This document shows positions 18,309-28,548 of a DNA stretch of 35,206 nucleotides, one piece after another. The stretch comes from Tardiphaga sp. GTDB lineage: Bacteria > Pseudomonadota > Alphaproteobacteria > Rhizobiales > Xanthobacteraceae. The notes under the pieces are model-generated. The model had not been told where the DNA came from. It did no database searches and was given only the letters and a program-made list of their open reading frames with translations. The stretch is from the NCBI RefSeq assembly GCF_028290785.1, contig NZ_JAQGJD010000112.1:1-35206 (forward strand), read 5' to 3'. Positions within the stretch are counted from its first letter, which is position 1; the number at the start of each line of letters is the position of its first letter. The position numbers were made by a program, and so were the translations under genes.

Positions 18309-18464
18309 TTGTGCGTCGCAGCGGCCTTTTTGCCCAAGCAACGACCAGCCGACTCTGGCGCCCGCACCGCATGACGTTGACTTGCGGCGCGTTCGGTGTG
18401 CCATCTTGCGTCCTTGAATTATCTGGCGGGCGATCCGCGATCACGCGAACTGAACGAGTGGACG

Positions 18465-20258
18465 ATGAAGCTGGGCACCGAACTACGAACGATGATCGAT
18501 GGCGTGAAGGACGGCCGCATGGATCGCCGCGGCTTCATTCAACGTATGATCGCGCTTGGCCTTACCGCGCCGATGGCCACGCAGCTTCTCGCGATCGGCG
18601 GCGTCGCCATGGCCGAGAGCCCGTCCGCCTACAAGCCGACCAAGCGCGGCGGTGGCGGCGCGCTGAAGCTGCTGTGGTGGCAGGGCCCGACCCTGCTCAA
18701 TCCGCACTTTGCCACTGGAACCAAGGACCAGGACGGTTCACGCCTGTTCTACGAACCGCTGGCCTGCTGGGACGCCAACGGCAATCTGAGCCCGGTTCTC
18801 GCCGCCGAAATTCCGTCGATCGAGAACGGCGGCCTCGCCGCTGATGCCAAATCGGTAACCTGGAAACTCAAGCCCGGCGTCAAATGGCATGATGGCAAGC
18901 CATTCACCGCGGACGATGTGGTCTTCAACTGGGAATATGCCAAGGATCCCGCGACCGCGACGGTCACGCTCGCCACCTATCGCGACCTGATAGTCGAAAA
19001 GATCGACGATCTCACGGTGAAGATCTCGTTCAAGAACCCGACACCGTTCTGGGCCGACGCCTTCGTTGGCGCCCCCAACGCCATCATCCCCAAGCATCTG
19101 TTTCAGGATTACACCGGCGACAAATCCCGCGACGCCCCGACCAACCTCAAGCCGGTCGGCACCAGCGCCTACAAATTCGTCGAGTTCAAGCCGGGCGACC
19201 TGATCCGCGGCGAAATCAATCTCGACTATCACATGCCAAATCGTCCGCACTTCGACACCATCGAGATGAAGGGCGGCGGCGATGCCGTCTCGGCCGCACG
19301 CGCCGTCATCCAGACCGGCGAGTATGACTTCGGCTGGAACATCCAGGTGGAAGACGAAATCCTGCTGCGCCTCGAGAAGGGCGGCAAGGGCAAGGCCAGC
19401 TACGCGGTGGGCGGCGACACCGAATTCATCGCGCTCAACTTCACCGATCCGAACACCGAGGTCGATGGCGAGCGCTCGTCGATGAAGACCAAGCATCCGC
19501 TGTTCTCCGACCCCGCGGTGCGCAAGGCGCTGTCGCTCCTGGTCGATCGTGATGCGATCAAGAACGTCATCTACGGCCGCGCCGGCCGCACCACCGCCAA
19601 CTATCTCAACGGACCGGAAAAGTTCGTCTCCAAGAACACCACTTGGGAGTTCAGTGTCGAAAAGGCGGCCAAGCTGCTGGACGACGCCGGCTGGAAGCCG
19701 GGCGCCGACGGCATCCGTGCGAAGGATGGCAAGAGGATGAAAATTCTTTTCCAGACTGCGATCAACGGGCCACGCCAGAAGACCCAGGCCATCGTCAAGC
19801 AGGCCTGCCAAAAGGCCGGCATCGAGGTCGAACTGAAATCGGTCGTGGCGTCGATCTTCTTTTCCTCGGACGTCGGCAATCCAGATACCTATCCCCATTT
19901 CTACGCCGACATCCAGATGTTCCAGATCCCGATGAGTCAGCCCGACCCGGCCCAGCACATGCGCCGCTATCATTCGAGCAACGTGGCGACCAAGGCGAAC
20001 AAGTGGCAGGGCCAGAATTTCCCGCGCTGGGTCAACAAGGATTATGACGCCGCGATCGATGCGGCTGAGGGCGAGATCGATCCCATCAAGCGCGCAGCCT
20101 TTTACATCAAGGCCAACGATCTGATGTGGCAGGACACCGTGTTCATCCCCGCGATGCATCGCCTGAAAGTGGAGGCTGCGTCCAACACGCTGCGCCCGGT
20201 GCTGTCAGGCTGGGCCAACGAAACCGACAACCTGCACGAATGGTATCGGGAGGCGTGA
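18465..20258 (+). CDS. Peptide ABC transporter substrate-binding protein (SBP family 5)
   Basis: A 597-residue periplasmic receptor of the DppA/OppA family (SBP_bac_5). I place the start at 18465 (MKLGTELRTM) rather than the in-frame ATG at 18396, because it puts the twin-arginine signal DRRGFIQRMIALGL (Arg21-Arg22) at a usual distance; cleavage is likely near AMA-ES at residue 50. Family hallmarks: FYEPLACWDANGNLSPVLA, TWKLKPGVKWHDGKPFTADDV and FSDPAVRKALSLLVDRDAI. It is somewhat longer than DppA (about 535). An Arg-Arg signal suggests export by Tat, as for several rhizobial family-5 receptors. It is the first gene of a five-gene peptide-type importer following an amidohydrolase. The ligand is a peptide or another amide-rich compound. 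Confidence 0.93.
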   Translation: MKLGTELRTMIDGVKDGRMDRRGFIQRMIALGLTAPMATQLLAIGGVAMAESPSAYKPTKRGGGGALKLLWWQGPTLLNPHFATGTKDQDGSRLFYEPLACWDANGNLSPVLAAEIPSIENGGLAADAKSVTWKLKPGVKWHDGKPFTADDVVFNWEYAKDPATATVTLATYRDLIVEKIDDLTVKISFKNPTPFWADAFVGAPNAIIPKHLFQDYTGDKSRDAPTNLKPVGTSAYKFVEFKPGDLIRGEINLDYHMPNRPHFDTIEMKGGGDAVSAARAVIQTGEYDFGWNIQVEDEILLRLEKGGKGKASYAVGGDTEFIALNFTDPNTEVDGERSSMKTKHPLFSDPAVRKALSLLVDRDAIKNVIYGRAGRTTANYLNGPEKFVSKNTTWEFSVEKAAKLLDDAGWKPGADGIRAKDGKRMKILFQTAINGPRQKTQAIVKQACQKAGIEVELKSVVASIFFSSDVGNPDTYPHFYADIQMFQIPMSQPDPAQHMRRYHSSNVATKANKWQGQNFPRWVNKDYDAAIDAAEGEIDPIKRAAFYIKANDLMWQDTVFIPAMHRLKVEAASNTLRPVLSGWANETDNLHEWYREA

Positions 20259-20283
20259 GGACGGCGGACAGACGGCTTCCGTC

Positions 20284-21243
20284 ATGAGCCAGTACATCCT
20301 GCGCCGCCTGCTGATCGCCATTCCAAGCCTGCTTGGAATATCGCTGATCCTGTTCATCGTGCTGGCGCTGGCGCCGGGCGACCCGTTCTCCGAACTGGCA
20401 ACCAATCCGAATGTGCCGCCCGAAGTGCGCGAGGCACTTCGGGCCAAGTTCGGCCTCGACGACCCTATTTACCTGCGCTACGTGCACTGGCTCGTGGCCA
20501 TGGTGCACGGCGACTGGGGCTTTTCCTTCGTCAGCAGGATGAACGTCGACACGCTGATCCTGCAACGGCTTTCCACCACGCTCTACGTGATCGGCTCGGC
20601 GCAACTTCTTGCCCTGATGATTGCCATTCCGGTCGGCGTCTATGCCGCCACCCGGCCCTATTCGATCTTCGATCAGGTTGCGAATACGCTGGCCTTCATC
20701 GGCTTTTCCCTGCCGACCTTCTTCACCGGAATCCTGTTCATCCTGATCTTTTCGGTCAAGCTCGACTGGCTGCCCTTTGTCTATTCGACCGACATCAAGG
20801 CGACCGGCATCCATTGGATCGGCGAACAGATCAGGCAGACCATCATGCCGGTCATGGTGCTCGGCCTGTTTCAGGCGGCGTCCATGACCCGTTTCGTGCG
20901 CTCGGCCATGCTGGACGTCATTCGACTCGATTACGTCACCACCGCACGTGCCAAGGGGATCGGGCAGCGGCGGGTCATCATCAAACATGTGATGCGCAAC
21001 GCGATGATTCCGGTGGTGACGCTGATCGCGCTGCAGGTCCCCGCCGTGTTCGGCGGCGCCATCGTCACCGAGCAGATCTTTCGTATTCCCGGCATCGGCT
21101 CGCTGCTGATTTCCTCCATTCTCGCCAACGACACGCCGGTGGTGATGGCGGTGACTTTTGTCTTCGCTTGTCTCGTCGTGCTCTTCAACCTTATCGCGGA
21201 CGTTTTGTATGGCTGGCTTGACCCTCGCATCTCGCTCCGCTGA
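20284..21243 (+). CDS. Peptide ABC transporter permease (DppB/OppB-like)
   Basis: A 319-residue permease starting MSQYILRRLLIAIPSLLGIS, the canonical DppB N-terminus. Six hydrophobic helices are visible. The conserved cytoplasmic loop reads LDYVTTARAKGIGQRRVIIKH followed by VMRNAMIPVVT, and the ending IADVLYGWLDPRISL is textbook for the family. It begins 25 bp after the receptor stop. The end overlaps the next permease gene by 35 bp. Confidence 0.96.
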   Translation: MSQYILRRLLIAIPSLLGISLILFIVLALAPGDPFSELATNPNVPPEVREALRAKFGLDDPIYLRYVHWLVAMVHGDWGFSFVSRMNVDTLILQRLSTTLYVIGSAQLLALMIAIPVGVYAATRPYSIFDQVANTLAFIGFSLPTFFTGILFILIFSVKLDWLPFVYSTDIKATGIHWIGEQIRQTIMPVMVLGLFQAASMTRFVRSAMLDVIRLDYVTTARAKGIGQRRVIIKHVMRNAMIPVVTLIALQVPAVFGGAIVTEQIFRIPGIGSLLISSILANDTPVVMAVTFVFACLVVLFNLIADVLYGWLDPRISLR

Positions 21244-22125
21244 GCGGCGCACCTATTCGCCGCTGCGCGAGACATGGCGGCGTTATCGCCGCCACAAGCT
21301 TGCCGTGGTCAGCGCGGTCCTGCTGCTTGTTCTGGTTGCGGCGGTGGTGCTCGGCCCGTTCCTCTGGCGGGTCGGCATCAACGAGATCGATTTTACCGCG
21401 CGCCTCGAGGGCCCGTCGCTCGCCCATCCCCTGGGCACGGACGATCTCGGGCAGGACATCCTCGCCCGCATGATCTCCGGCGGACGCATCTCGCTCGCCG
21501 TCGGGCTCGCCGCCATGGTGGTCTCGGTGCTCGTCGGCACGCTGATCGGCGCGCTCGCCGGCATGTCACGCGGCGCGCTGGGACATTTTCTGATGTGGCT
21601 CACCGACCTGTTCCTGGCGCTGCCGCAACTGCCGCTGCTGCTGCTCCTGATCTACCTGTTCCGCGATGAGCTCAAAGCCGCGTTTGGCCCCGAGGGCGGC
21701 ATTTTCATCCTGATCGTCGTGGTCATCGGCGGACTGCGCTGGATGCCGGTCGCCCGGCTTGTGCGCGCCCAGTTCCTGTCGCTACGTGAGAAGGAGTTTG
21801 TCGAAGCCGCCCGCGCGCTCGGCGCTAGCCGCGCACGCCAGGTGATCCGCCACATCCTGCCCAACGCGCTGGGGCCGGTGATCATCGCGGGCACCATCGA
21901 TGTCGCCGCCGCCATCATCGCCGAGTCCACGCTGTCGTTTCTCGGCCTCGGCTTTCCGCCGGACACCCCGACCTGGGGGCGCCTGCTGTTCGACGCCAAG
22001 GACTATCTCGACATCGCCGCCCACTGGGCGCTGTTTCCAGGCGCGGCGATCTTTATCGCGGTCGTGGCGGTCAACTTCATCGGCGACGGCCTGCGCGATG
22101 CGCTCGATGCGCGACGGGTGATCTG

Positions 22126-22126
<1 letters not shown>
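21209..22126 (+). CDS. Peptide ABC transporter permease (DppC/OppC-like)
   Basis: A 305-residue partner permease. The start at 21209 (MAGLTLASRSAERRTYSPL) lies within the preceding gene; the N-terminal RETWRRYRRHKLAVVSAVLL is the standard start of the OppC_N domain. The pattern HPLGTDDLGQDILARMISGGRISL is diagnostic, and the EAA loop is REKEFVEAARALGASRARQV. STLSFLGLGFPPDTPTWGRL is the conserved late motif. The stop overlaps the ATPase start by one base. Confidence 0.95.
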
Positions 22127-23102
<976 letters not shown>

Positions 23103-23106
<4 letters not shown>

Positions 23107-24086
23107 ACGAACCCCAAATGAGCGAACCCCTGGTGCGCGTCACCAACCTGCAGAAGCATTTTCCCGTCCATGGCGGCCTGCTGTCGCGCGAGGTCGGGCG
23201 CGTTCATGCGGTGGACGACGTGTCGTTCACGGTCCATCGCGGCGAGACGCTGGGGCTGGTCGGAGAATCCGGCTGCGGCAAGTCCACCACGGGCCGCTGC
23301 CTGCTGCGGCTGATCGAGCCCACGTCGGGCAAGGTCGAATTCGGCGGGCAAGACGTGCTGGCTTTGGGAAACAAAGACCTGCGCGCGCTGCGGCGAAAAA
23401 TGCAGCTGGTATTCCAGGATCCGTTTGCCTCGCTCAATCCACGCATGACGGTCGGCGCGATCATCGGCGAGGCCCTGACGATCCACAAGCTCGGCGGCTC
23501 CGCCAGCGAGCGCGAGGATCGCGTGGCGAGCCTGCTGGTCAAGGTCGGCCTGAAGGGCGAGCAGATGCGCCGTTATCCGCACGAATTCTCCGGCGGCCAG
23601 CGCCAGCGCATCGTCATCGCCCGCGCGCTGGCGGTGGAGCCCGAGTTCATCGTCTGCGACGAACCGGTGTCGGCGCTCGACGTCTCCATCCAGGCGCAGG
23701 TGATCAATCTGCTGGAGGATCTGCGGAGCGAACTGGGTCTCACCTTCCTGTTTGTGGCGCACGACCTCTCGGTGGTCGAGCACATCTCGAATCGCGTGGC
23801 GGTGATGTATCTCGGGCGCATCGTCGAACTGGCCAGGGCCAGCGACCTTTACCGCAATCCGCAGCATCCCTACACCAAGGCGCTGCTTTCGGCGGTGCCG
23901 ATCCCGGACCCGAAAGCGAAGCGGGCGCGGATCCGGCTGCAGGGCGATGTGCCAAGCCCGATGAACCCGCCGACCGGTTGCCATTTCCACACGCGCTGTC
24001 CGATCGCCGTGCCGATGTGTTCGCAGATCGTGCCGGAGACGAAAGAAGGCAGCGACGGGCATTTCGTGGCTTGCCACCTGGCGTGA
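23103..24086 (+). CDS. Peptide ABC transporter ATP-binding protein (DppF/OppF-like)
   Basis: A 327-residue second ATPase. The start at 23103 ([13 protein letters not shown]) overlaps the OppD-like stop in an ATGA. Walker [10 protein letters not shown] (54-62), [19 protein letters not shown], signature [15 protein letters not shown], and [19 protein letters not shown] are all standard. The C-terminal cysteine-rich motif ([15 protein letters not shown]) is present. It completes a receptor, two permeases and two ATPases. Transcription probably ends in the inverted repeat 14 bp downstream, where the converging operon also ends. Confidence 0.96.
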
Positions 24087-24099
24087 AGGCTCTTGCTTA

Positions 24100-24123
24100 C
24101 CTCTCCCCGCTTGCGGGGCGAGG
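24100..24123. terminator. Shared inverted repeat between convergent operons
   Basis: CCTCTCCCCGC at 24100-24110 pairs with GCGGGGCGAGG at 24113-24123 with one mismatch. It sits in the 51-bp gap between the plus-strand peptide transporter (end 24086) and the minus-strand hydantoinase gene (end 24138). No T-run follows on either strand. CTCTCCCCGCTTGCGGGG resembles a short intergenic repeat I recall as common in Bradyrhizobium/Rhodopseudomonas genomes; that is recall, not a search. A bidirectional terminator or mRNA-end stabiliser is the likely role. Confidence 0.6.
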
Positions 24124-24137
24124 GAAGAAAGCCGCAA

Positions 24138-25691
24138 CTACGCTACCTGCTTAGCAGCCACGCTGGCCAGCGCGCCGGCCACACGCACCCGCACACGCAA
24201 AGAGTTGCCCGGCAGATAGGCGATCGGCATGTCCTCGACCTCGATGGTCTTCAGGCTGGCGGGATCGGCGCCGGCGGCGATCGCCTTTGCTTCGGCGATC
24301 TGCAACGCCGCCGCAATGGCGTCGTCGCGGCTGAGTTCCCGGAACACCTGATCCGCCTCGCCGCTGACGCGCGCAATCGCTGCGCCGACGGCATTGGCGC
24401 AATCACCGAACGGCACGCGGATGATTTCCGAAACACCGGCAAGTTGCTCCGGCACCAGGAACGCACCGCCGCCGACGGCCACCAGCGGCGCATCGGCCGC
24501 CTCGGTCTTCATGCGGTCGATGTTTTCTTCCAGCAGCCGCCTCGCGTCGGCGAGCGCCGCGGCGATCAGCTGCTTCGAGATAGAGGCAGTGCGCGAGCGG
24601 TCGCCGATGTCCAGCAAACCGGCGGCGACCGCGATATCGGTCGCGGTCAGCTGCGTGCCGCCGAACACCAGTGCGTCCTCGGTCAGACGGTAGCCAACGC
24701 TGAGCGGGCCAACTTTAGCGGATACGGCATCGACATGGCTGCCACCGCCAAGCCCGATCGACAACAAATCCGGCATCCGGAACAGCGTGCGCACGCCGCC
24801 GACCTCGACCACCGCATTGGCCTCGCGCGGAAAACCGTGACGCAACTGGCCGATATCGCTGGTGGTACCGCCGACATCCACCACCATGGCATCGTCGCGC
24901 CCGGACAAATGCGCCGCGCCACGCATCGAGTTGGTGGCACCGGAGGCAAAGCTCATCACCGGGAAAGCGATGGCGGTTTCGGCCTGCATCACGGTGCCGT
25001 CGTTCTGGGTCAGGAACAGCGGCGCGTCGATGCCGCTTTCGGCGATCGCCTTGCGGAATGCAGCGACCGTCTCGACCGCGAGATCGTGCAGCACGGCGTT
25101 GAGCAGCGCGGCATTCTCGCGCTCAAGCAGACCGATGCGCCCGAGATCGTGCGACATGGTCACCGCAACATCGGGGCAGATCTCCTGCAGGATTTCGCGC
25201 GCGGCGACCTCGCAGCTCGGATCGAGCGGCGAGAAGATCGACGACACTGCCACCGAGCGCAGCCCGAGATCCCGGATTTTTCGCGCGGCGCTGCGCATGC
25301 CGGCGGTGTCGAATGGCATGATCGGCCGGCCGTCATAGTCGTGACCGCCTTCGAGCATGAACGTCTCGCCGTGAACGCGTTCGGCGAGATCTTTCGGCCA
25401 GTCGCAGAATGGCGGCAGCGATGCGCTGACGGGCATGCCGATGCGGATCGCCGCGACCTTCATCAGGTGCTTGCGCTGAACCACGGCATTGATGAAGTGC
25501 GTGGTGCCAATCACCACCGAATCCACGGGGCCTCGCCCGGTCGGATCGGCGCGTAGCGCCTTCAGAGCGTCCAGAATACCGGAGGTCACATCCAGCGTGG
25601 TCGGCCGCTTGACGGCGAAGATCACCGTGTCGCCGTCCAGCAGCACGGCGTCGGTGTTGGTGCCGCCGACGTCGATTCCAATGCGTCGCAT
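24138..25691 (-). CDS. Hydantoinase/oxoprolinase subunit A family protein (HyuA-like)
   Basis: A 517-residue member of the hydantoinase A/5-oxoprolinase family, which hydrolyses cyclic amides such as hydantoins, often with ATP. Two ASKHA-type nucleotide motifs are visible: GIDVGGTNTD at residues 5-14 and VDVGGTTSDI at 271-280. TQNDGTVM and ASGATNSMRGA fall in the usual order between HyuA_N and HyuA domains. It is shorter than typical 650-700-residue HyuA proteins, lacking a large C-terminal part. No HyuB subunit is encoded nearby; the gene before it encodes a DUF917 protein instead, 4 bp away, and DUF917 occurs elsewhere with HyuA domains. The start at 25691 follows CAGGAG. It is the last gene of the IclR-headed operon. 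Confidence 0.92.
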   Translation of the reverse strand: MRRIGIDVGGTNTDAVLLDGDTVIFAVKRPTTLDVTSGILDALKALRADPTGRGPVDSVVIGTTHFINAVVQRKHLMKVAAIRIGMPVSASLPPFCDWPKDLAERVHGETFMLEGGHDYDGRPIMPFDTAGMRSAARKIRDLGLRSVAVSSIFSPLDPSCEVAAREILQEICPDVAVTMSHDLGRIGLLERENAALLNAVLHDLAVETVAAFRKAIAESGIDAPLFLTQNDGTVMQAETAIAFPVMSFASGATNSMRGAAHLSGRDDAMVVDVGGTTSDIGQLRHGFPREANAVVEVGGVRTLFRMPDLLSIGLGGGSHVDAVSAKVGPLSVGYRLTEDALVFGGTQLTATDIAVAAGLLDIGDRSRTASISKQLIAAALADARRLLEENIDRMKTEAADAPLVAVGGGAFLVPEQLAGVSEIIRVPFGDCANAVGAAIARVSGEADQVFRELSRDDAIAAALQIAEAKAIAAGADPASLKTIEVEDMPIAYLPGNSLRVRVRVAGALASVAAKQVA

Positions 25692-25695
25692 GACG

Positions 25696-26805
25696 TTACA
25701 CTCCTGCGCCAGCGTGCGCGTCGAAAACCGAAAGGAAGTCCAGGTCGTAACCGAAGGCCCGCGGGCCGACGAATTCCAGGCCGCGCGGGCTGGTCAGCAC
25801 CGCCGGGGCTTTCATCGCCACCACCGTGACGCGCTGGCCATAACGCACCGTCTCGGTGCCTACCGCATGGCCGGAGAGGGTTTCAAGCACGCAGATCAGG
25901 TCCGGACACATGGCCACCGCCTTGCCCTCGCGCCAGGCGACGATCCACTCGTTCTGGAACGATAGGTCGAGCCGGCTGCCGCGGTCGTCGTCGATGCCCT
26001 CGATAGCGATGGAACCGCGCAAGAAGCCTTCGGTGGTGCGGCGCTCGACATCGACCACCTTGCCGGTGAACAAGCGCTTACCGCCTTCACTGTCGAGCAG
26101 GGCTGCGATCGGATCGGTGTGCAGCCTGTTGGCTTCGCGCACTAGCCCGCCGATCCGGATCGCGGCGGTGGTGGTGAAGTGGATGCCCCAGTCCTTGACC
26201 TCGCGGCCGGTGCGCGGCGCCTTGCAGGTCGATGCGATGGAGCCCATCTCGACGCAGATCTTGCGGCTGGCACGCTCCATCCATTTCCAGCTCGGCACCT
26301 TGGTCACGACCGCCTCGATGCCGCGCGGATCGTACAGCGTGCACGGATAGGGCCGCAGCCCGCCGATCGCCACCGAGGTCATCTGCGCTTCCGGGAAGGC
26401 GCGTCCCATGCAGTCGGCATCGACGACGGGAATGCCGAGATGCGCGGCTGCCATCAGCGCCTGCATGCCGTTGCCGCCGCCGATCTCCACCGACATCACC
26501 GCGCGGAATTGGAAGCCGCCGATTTCCTGCTGCATCTCCACGGCGCGCGCGATGTTGCGGCTGTCCGCGAGGCGCTCTTGGCCGACCAGCGGCGCACCCA
26601 TGTTGGAGACCACCGCGACGTGGTCGTCATCGTCAAGGTCGAGCGGCGACATCAGTTGCACGCGGTGGCCCTTGGCATAGAGCTGGCGCAGGTTGAGCAG
26701 GCCGAGATAGGGACTGCCGCCGCCGCCGGTGCCGAGGATCCAGGCGCCAACGGCGAGGGATTCGATGTCTTCCGATGTGATCTCAGTGAGAGGAACCGTG
26801 CTCAT
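25696..26805 (-). CDS. DUF917 family protein (possible thiohydantoin desulfurase family)
   Basis: A 369-residue DUF917 (PF06032-type) protein. Family motifs: GTGGGGSP at residues 25-32, SNMGAPLVGQERL at 67-79, EIGGGNG at 107-113 and DADCMGRAFPE at 129-139. The length is typical of a complete two-domain member. I recall that this family has been re-described as S-methyl-thiohydantoin desulfurase from work on S-methyl-ergothioneine breakdown; whether this protein shares that activity is inference. Its position directly before a HyuA gene fits a step that yields a hydantoin for ring opening. The start overlaps the AroM stop as ATGA with an AGGA ribosome site inside the AroM coding end. Confidence 0.9.
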   Translation of the reverse strand: MSTVPLTEITSEDIESLAVGAWILGTGGGGSPYLGLLNLRQLYAKGHRVQLMSPLDLDDDDHVAVVSNMGAPLVGQERLADSRNIARAVEMQQEIGGFQFRAVMSVEIGGGNGMQALMAAAHLGIPVVDADCMGRAFPEAQMTSVAIGGLRPYPCTLYDPRGIEAVVTKVPSWKWMERASRKICVEMGSIASTCKAPRTGREVKDWGIHFTTTAAIRIGGLVREANRLHTDPIAALLDSEGGKRLFTGKVVDVERRTTEGFLRGSIAIEGIDDDRGSRLDLSFQNEWIVAWREGKAVAMCPDLICVLETLSGHAVGTETVRYGQRVTVVAMKAPAVLTSPRGLEFVGPRAFGYDLDFLSVFDAHAGAGV

Positions 26806-27476
26806 GCCATCAATTCCTCGACGATGCGCGCCGCAGCGGCGATGGCCAAAATAACCGGGCCATCATAGGCCCGACGCACCCGCGCCTTGTTGGCGGTGGT
26901 GTATCCCATGCAGTCCATCACCACGAGATCGGGCGACAGCGCCGCCATTTTTTGCGCGGCTGCATCGACGGCTTCGTCGTCCGAACCGGGCTGCATGGTC
27001 ACGCCGACGACCTCGACATCCGCGCGCTGCCACTCTTTTCCGATCAGTTCGGTCTGCGCTGCCAGCGGCGAGAACACGCCGAGCCGCCCCTTGGACAGCA
27101 CCGCTTCCGCTAGCTTGTGCAGCACGGCCGAGGGCAGGATCACCAGACCTTCGGGTGCCAGGTTTGGAAACTTGCCGGTACAGGCGAGCATGGTGATCTT
27201 CACGCCCTCGCTGGCGAATTTGTCGATCTGCATCGCTGCCCGCGCCTCGACCGCCTTCTTGCTGAGGGTGACGCCATCGCCGTTCGGCAGCAAAGTGAAC
27301 AGGGTGTCGTAACCGTCGATCGGCGGAATCGCGTCGATCTCGGCGCGCGTCATGCCGTCGAGTGCGCCGCGCAGGTCTATCTCCATTCCGGGCGACAGTA
27401 CCGCGGCGATTTCCCCGGCGACGGACGGCCGCGGGCTCTGGCCGATCACGACCACGCCCATGCGTTGTTGCTGCAT
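26802..27476 (-). CDS. AroM family protein with two racemase-like cysteines
   Basis: A 224-residue AroM-family protein, matching E. coli AroM in length and in the late VVMDCMGYT stretch (VIMLDCLGF in AroM). The biochemical role of AroM is not established. Two cysteines stand out: Cys99 in ITMLACTGKFP and Cys189 in LVVMDCMGYT, each at the end of a beta-strand in what looks like two similar halves. Asp/Glu and hydantoin racemases use such a pair about 90-110 residues apart. In E. coli AroM, as I remember it, the first position is not cysteine. With HyuA downstream, a hydantoin racemase-like job is an attractive hypothesis. The start at 27476 has AAGGA upstream; the next in-frame ATG is five codons later. 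Confidence 0.85.
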   Translation of the reverse strand: MQQQRMGVVVIGQSPRPSVAGEIAAVLSPGMEIDLRGALDGMTRAEIDAIPPIDGYDTLFTLLPNGDGVTLSKKAVEARAAMQIDKFASEGVKITMLACTGKFPNLAPEGLVILPSAVLHKLAEAVLSKGRLGVFSPLAAQTELIGKEWQRADVEVVGVTMQPGSDDEAVDAAAQKMAALSPDLVVMDCMGYTTANKARVRRAYDGPVILAIAAAARIVEELMA

Positions 27477-27480
27477 GCTA

Positions 27481-28548
27481 TCAGTCCTTCAAGATCACGA
27501 TGTCGGATGGAGTCCAGCGCAGCGCCACCGCGGCGCCGGCCTGGAACAGCTCGTGCGAGCCGTTGTTGGGTTGCTGCGCCAGCAGGCGCCGGCCCGCCGC
27601 CTCGATCCGATACAGCACCGAACCGCCCTGAAAATTGGCGCTCTCGACGATGCCATCGAGCCCCTGCCCGGCGTGGGCGCCCGGCGCGGTCAGCACGATT
27701 TTTTCCGGCCGAAGCGCCACCGACAGCGGACCGATTGTGCCAGGTTCTTCCGCGAGCTCGATCGAAAGATCGCTATCGACACGCAACACGCATGTGCCGC
27801 CAGTGCGGATCACCTCGCCGCGGAACAGGTTTGTGTCGCCGATAAAGTCTGCGACGAAGCGTGTGCCGGGCCGGTCGTAGATCTCGGACGGCGTGCCGAT
27901 CTGCTCGACCTTGCCGGCGTTCATGACCGCGATGCGGTCGGACATCGCCAGCGCCTCTTCCTGGTCGTGAGTGACGAAGACCATGGTCAGGCCCAGCTTG
28001 CGCTGCAGTTGCTTCAGCTCGAACTGCATCGATTGCCGCAGCTTCTTGTCGAGCGCGCCGAGCGGTTCGTCGCACAACAGTACGCGCGGTTCGATGACGA
28101 TGGCACGGGCCAAAGCGACGCGCTGCTGCTGGCCGCCGGACAATTGCCCGGGGCGGCGATCTTCGTAGCCGACCAGCTCGACCTGCGCTAGCGCGTCGGT
28201 CACCTTGCGGGCAATCATCGCTCGATCCATACCGCGCATGCGCAGTCCGAAGCCGACGTTTTCCCCAACCGAGCGGTGCGGGAACAGCGCGTAGTTCTGG
28301 AACACCATGCCCATGTCGCGCTTGTGGGCGGGGACGTGAGTAACGTCGGCCCCACCGACAGCGATGGTGCCTTCCGTTGGCGTCTCGAAGCCGGCGATCA
28401 TCCGCAACGTCGTGGTCTTGCCGCAGCCCGACGGGCCGAGAAGGGAGAAGAACTCGCCCTCCCGGATCGCCATGTCCACCGCATCGACGGCGCGGGTACG
28501 GCCGTCATAGGTCTTGGTGACGGCGACAATGTCGATTGCAGCGCTCAT
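27481..28548 (-). CDS. Spermidine/putrescine-type ABC transporter ATP-binding protein (PotA-like)
   Basis: A 355-residue ATPase with Walker [10 protein letters not shown] (38-46), [20 protein letters not shown], signature [15 protein letters not shown], Walker [17 protein letters not shown] and [17 protein letters not shown], the PotA/PotG pattern. A TOBE_2 domain follows ([10 protein letters not shown]). The start at 28548 overlaps the receptor stop in an ATGA; the longer reading frame upstream lies inside the receptor gene and is not used. The name describes the class only; such transporters carry many cationic or small organic compounds. Confidence 0.95.
   Translation of the reverse strand: MSAAIDIVAVTKTYDGRTRAVDAVDMAIREGEFFSLLGPSGCGKTTTLRMIAGFETPTEGTIAVGGADVTHVPAHKRDMGMVFQNYALFPHRSVGENVGFGLRMRGMDRAMIARKVTDALAQVELVGYEDRRPGQLSGGQQQRVALARAIVIEPRVLLCDEPLGALDKKLRQSMQFELKQLQRKLGLTMVFVTHDQEEALAMSDRIAVMNAGKVEQIGTPSEIYDRPGTRFVADFIGDTNLFRGEVIRTGGTCVLRVDSDLSIELAEEPGTIGPLSVALRPEKIVLTAPGAHAGQGLDGIVESANFQGGSVLYRIEAAGRRLLAQQPNNGSHELFQAGAAVALRWTPSDIVILKD

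Noticed and set aside
18396-18464. Upstream ATG at 18396 as start of the peptide receptor
   Set aside because: It would add 23 residues before the twin-arginine signal without family similarity; ATG 18465 fits better.
24093-25556. A 487-codon plus-strand open frame opposite HyuA
   Set aside because: Low-complexity Arg/His/Gly composition, no ribosome site, and HyuA motifs are clear on the other strand.
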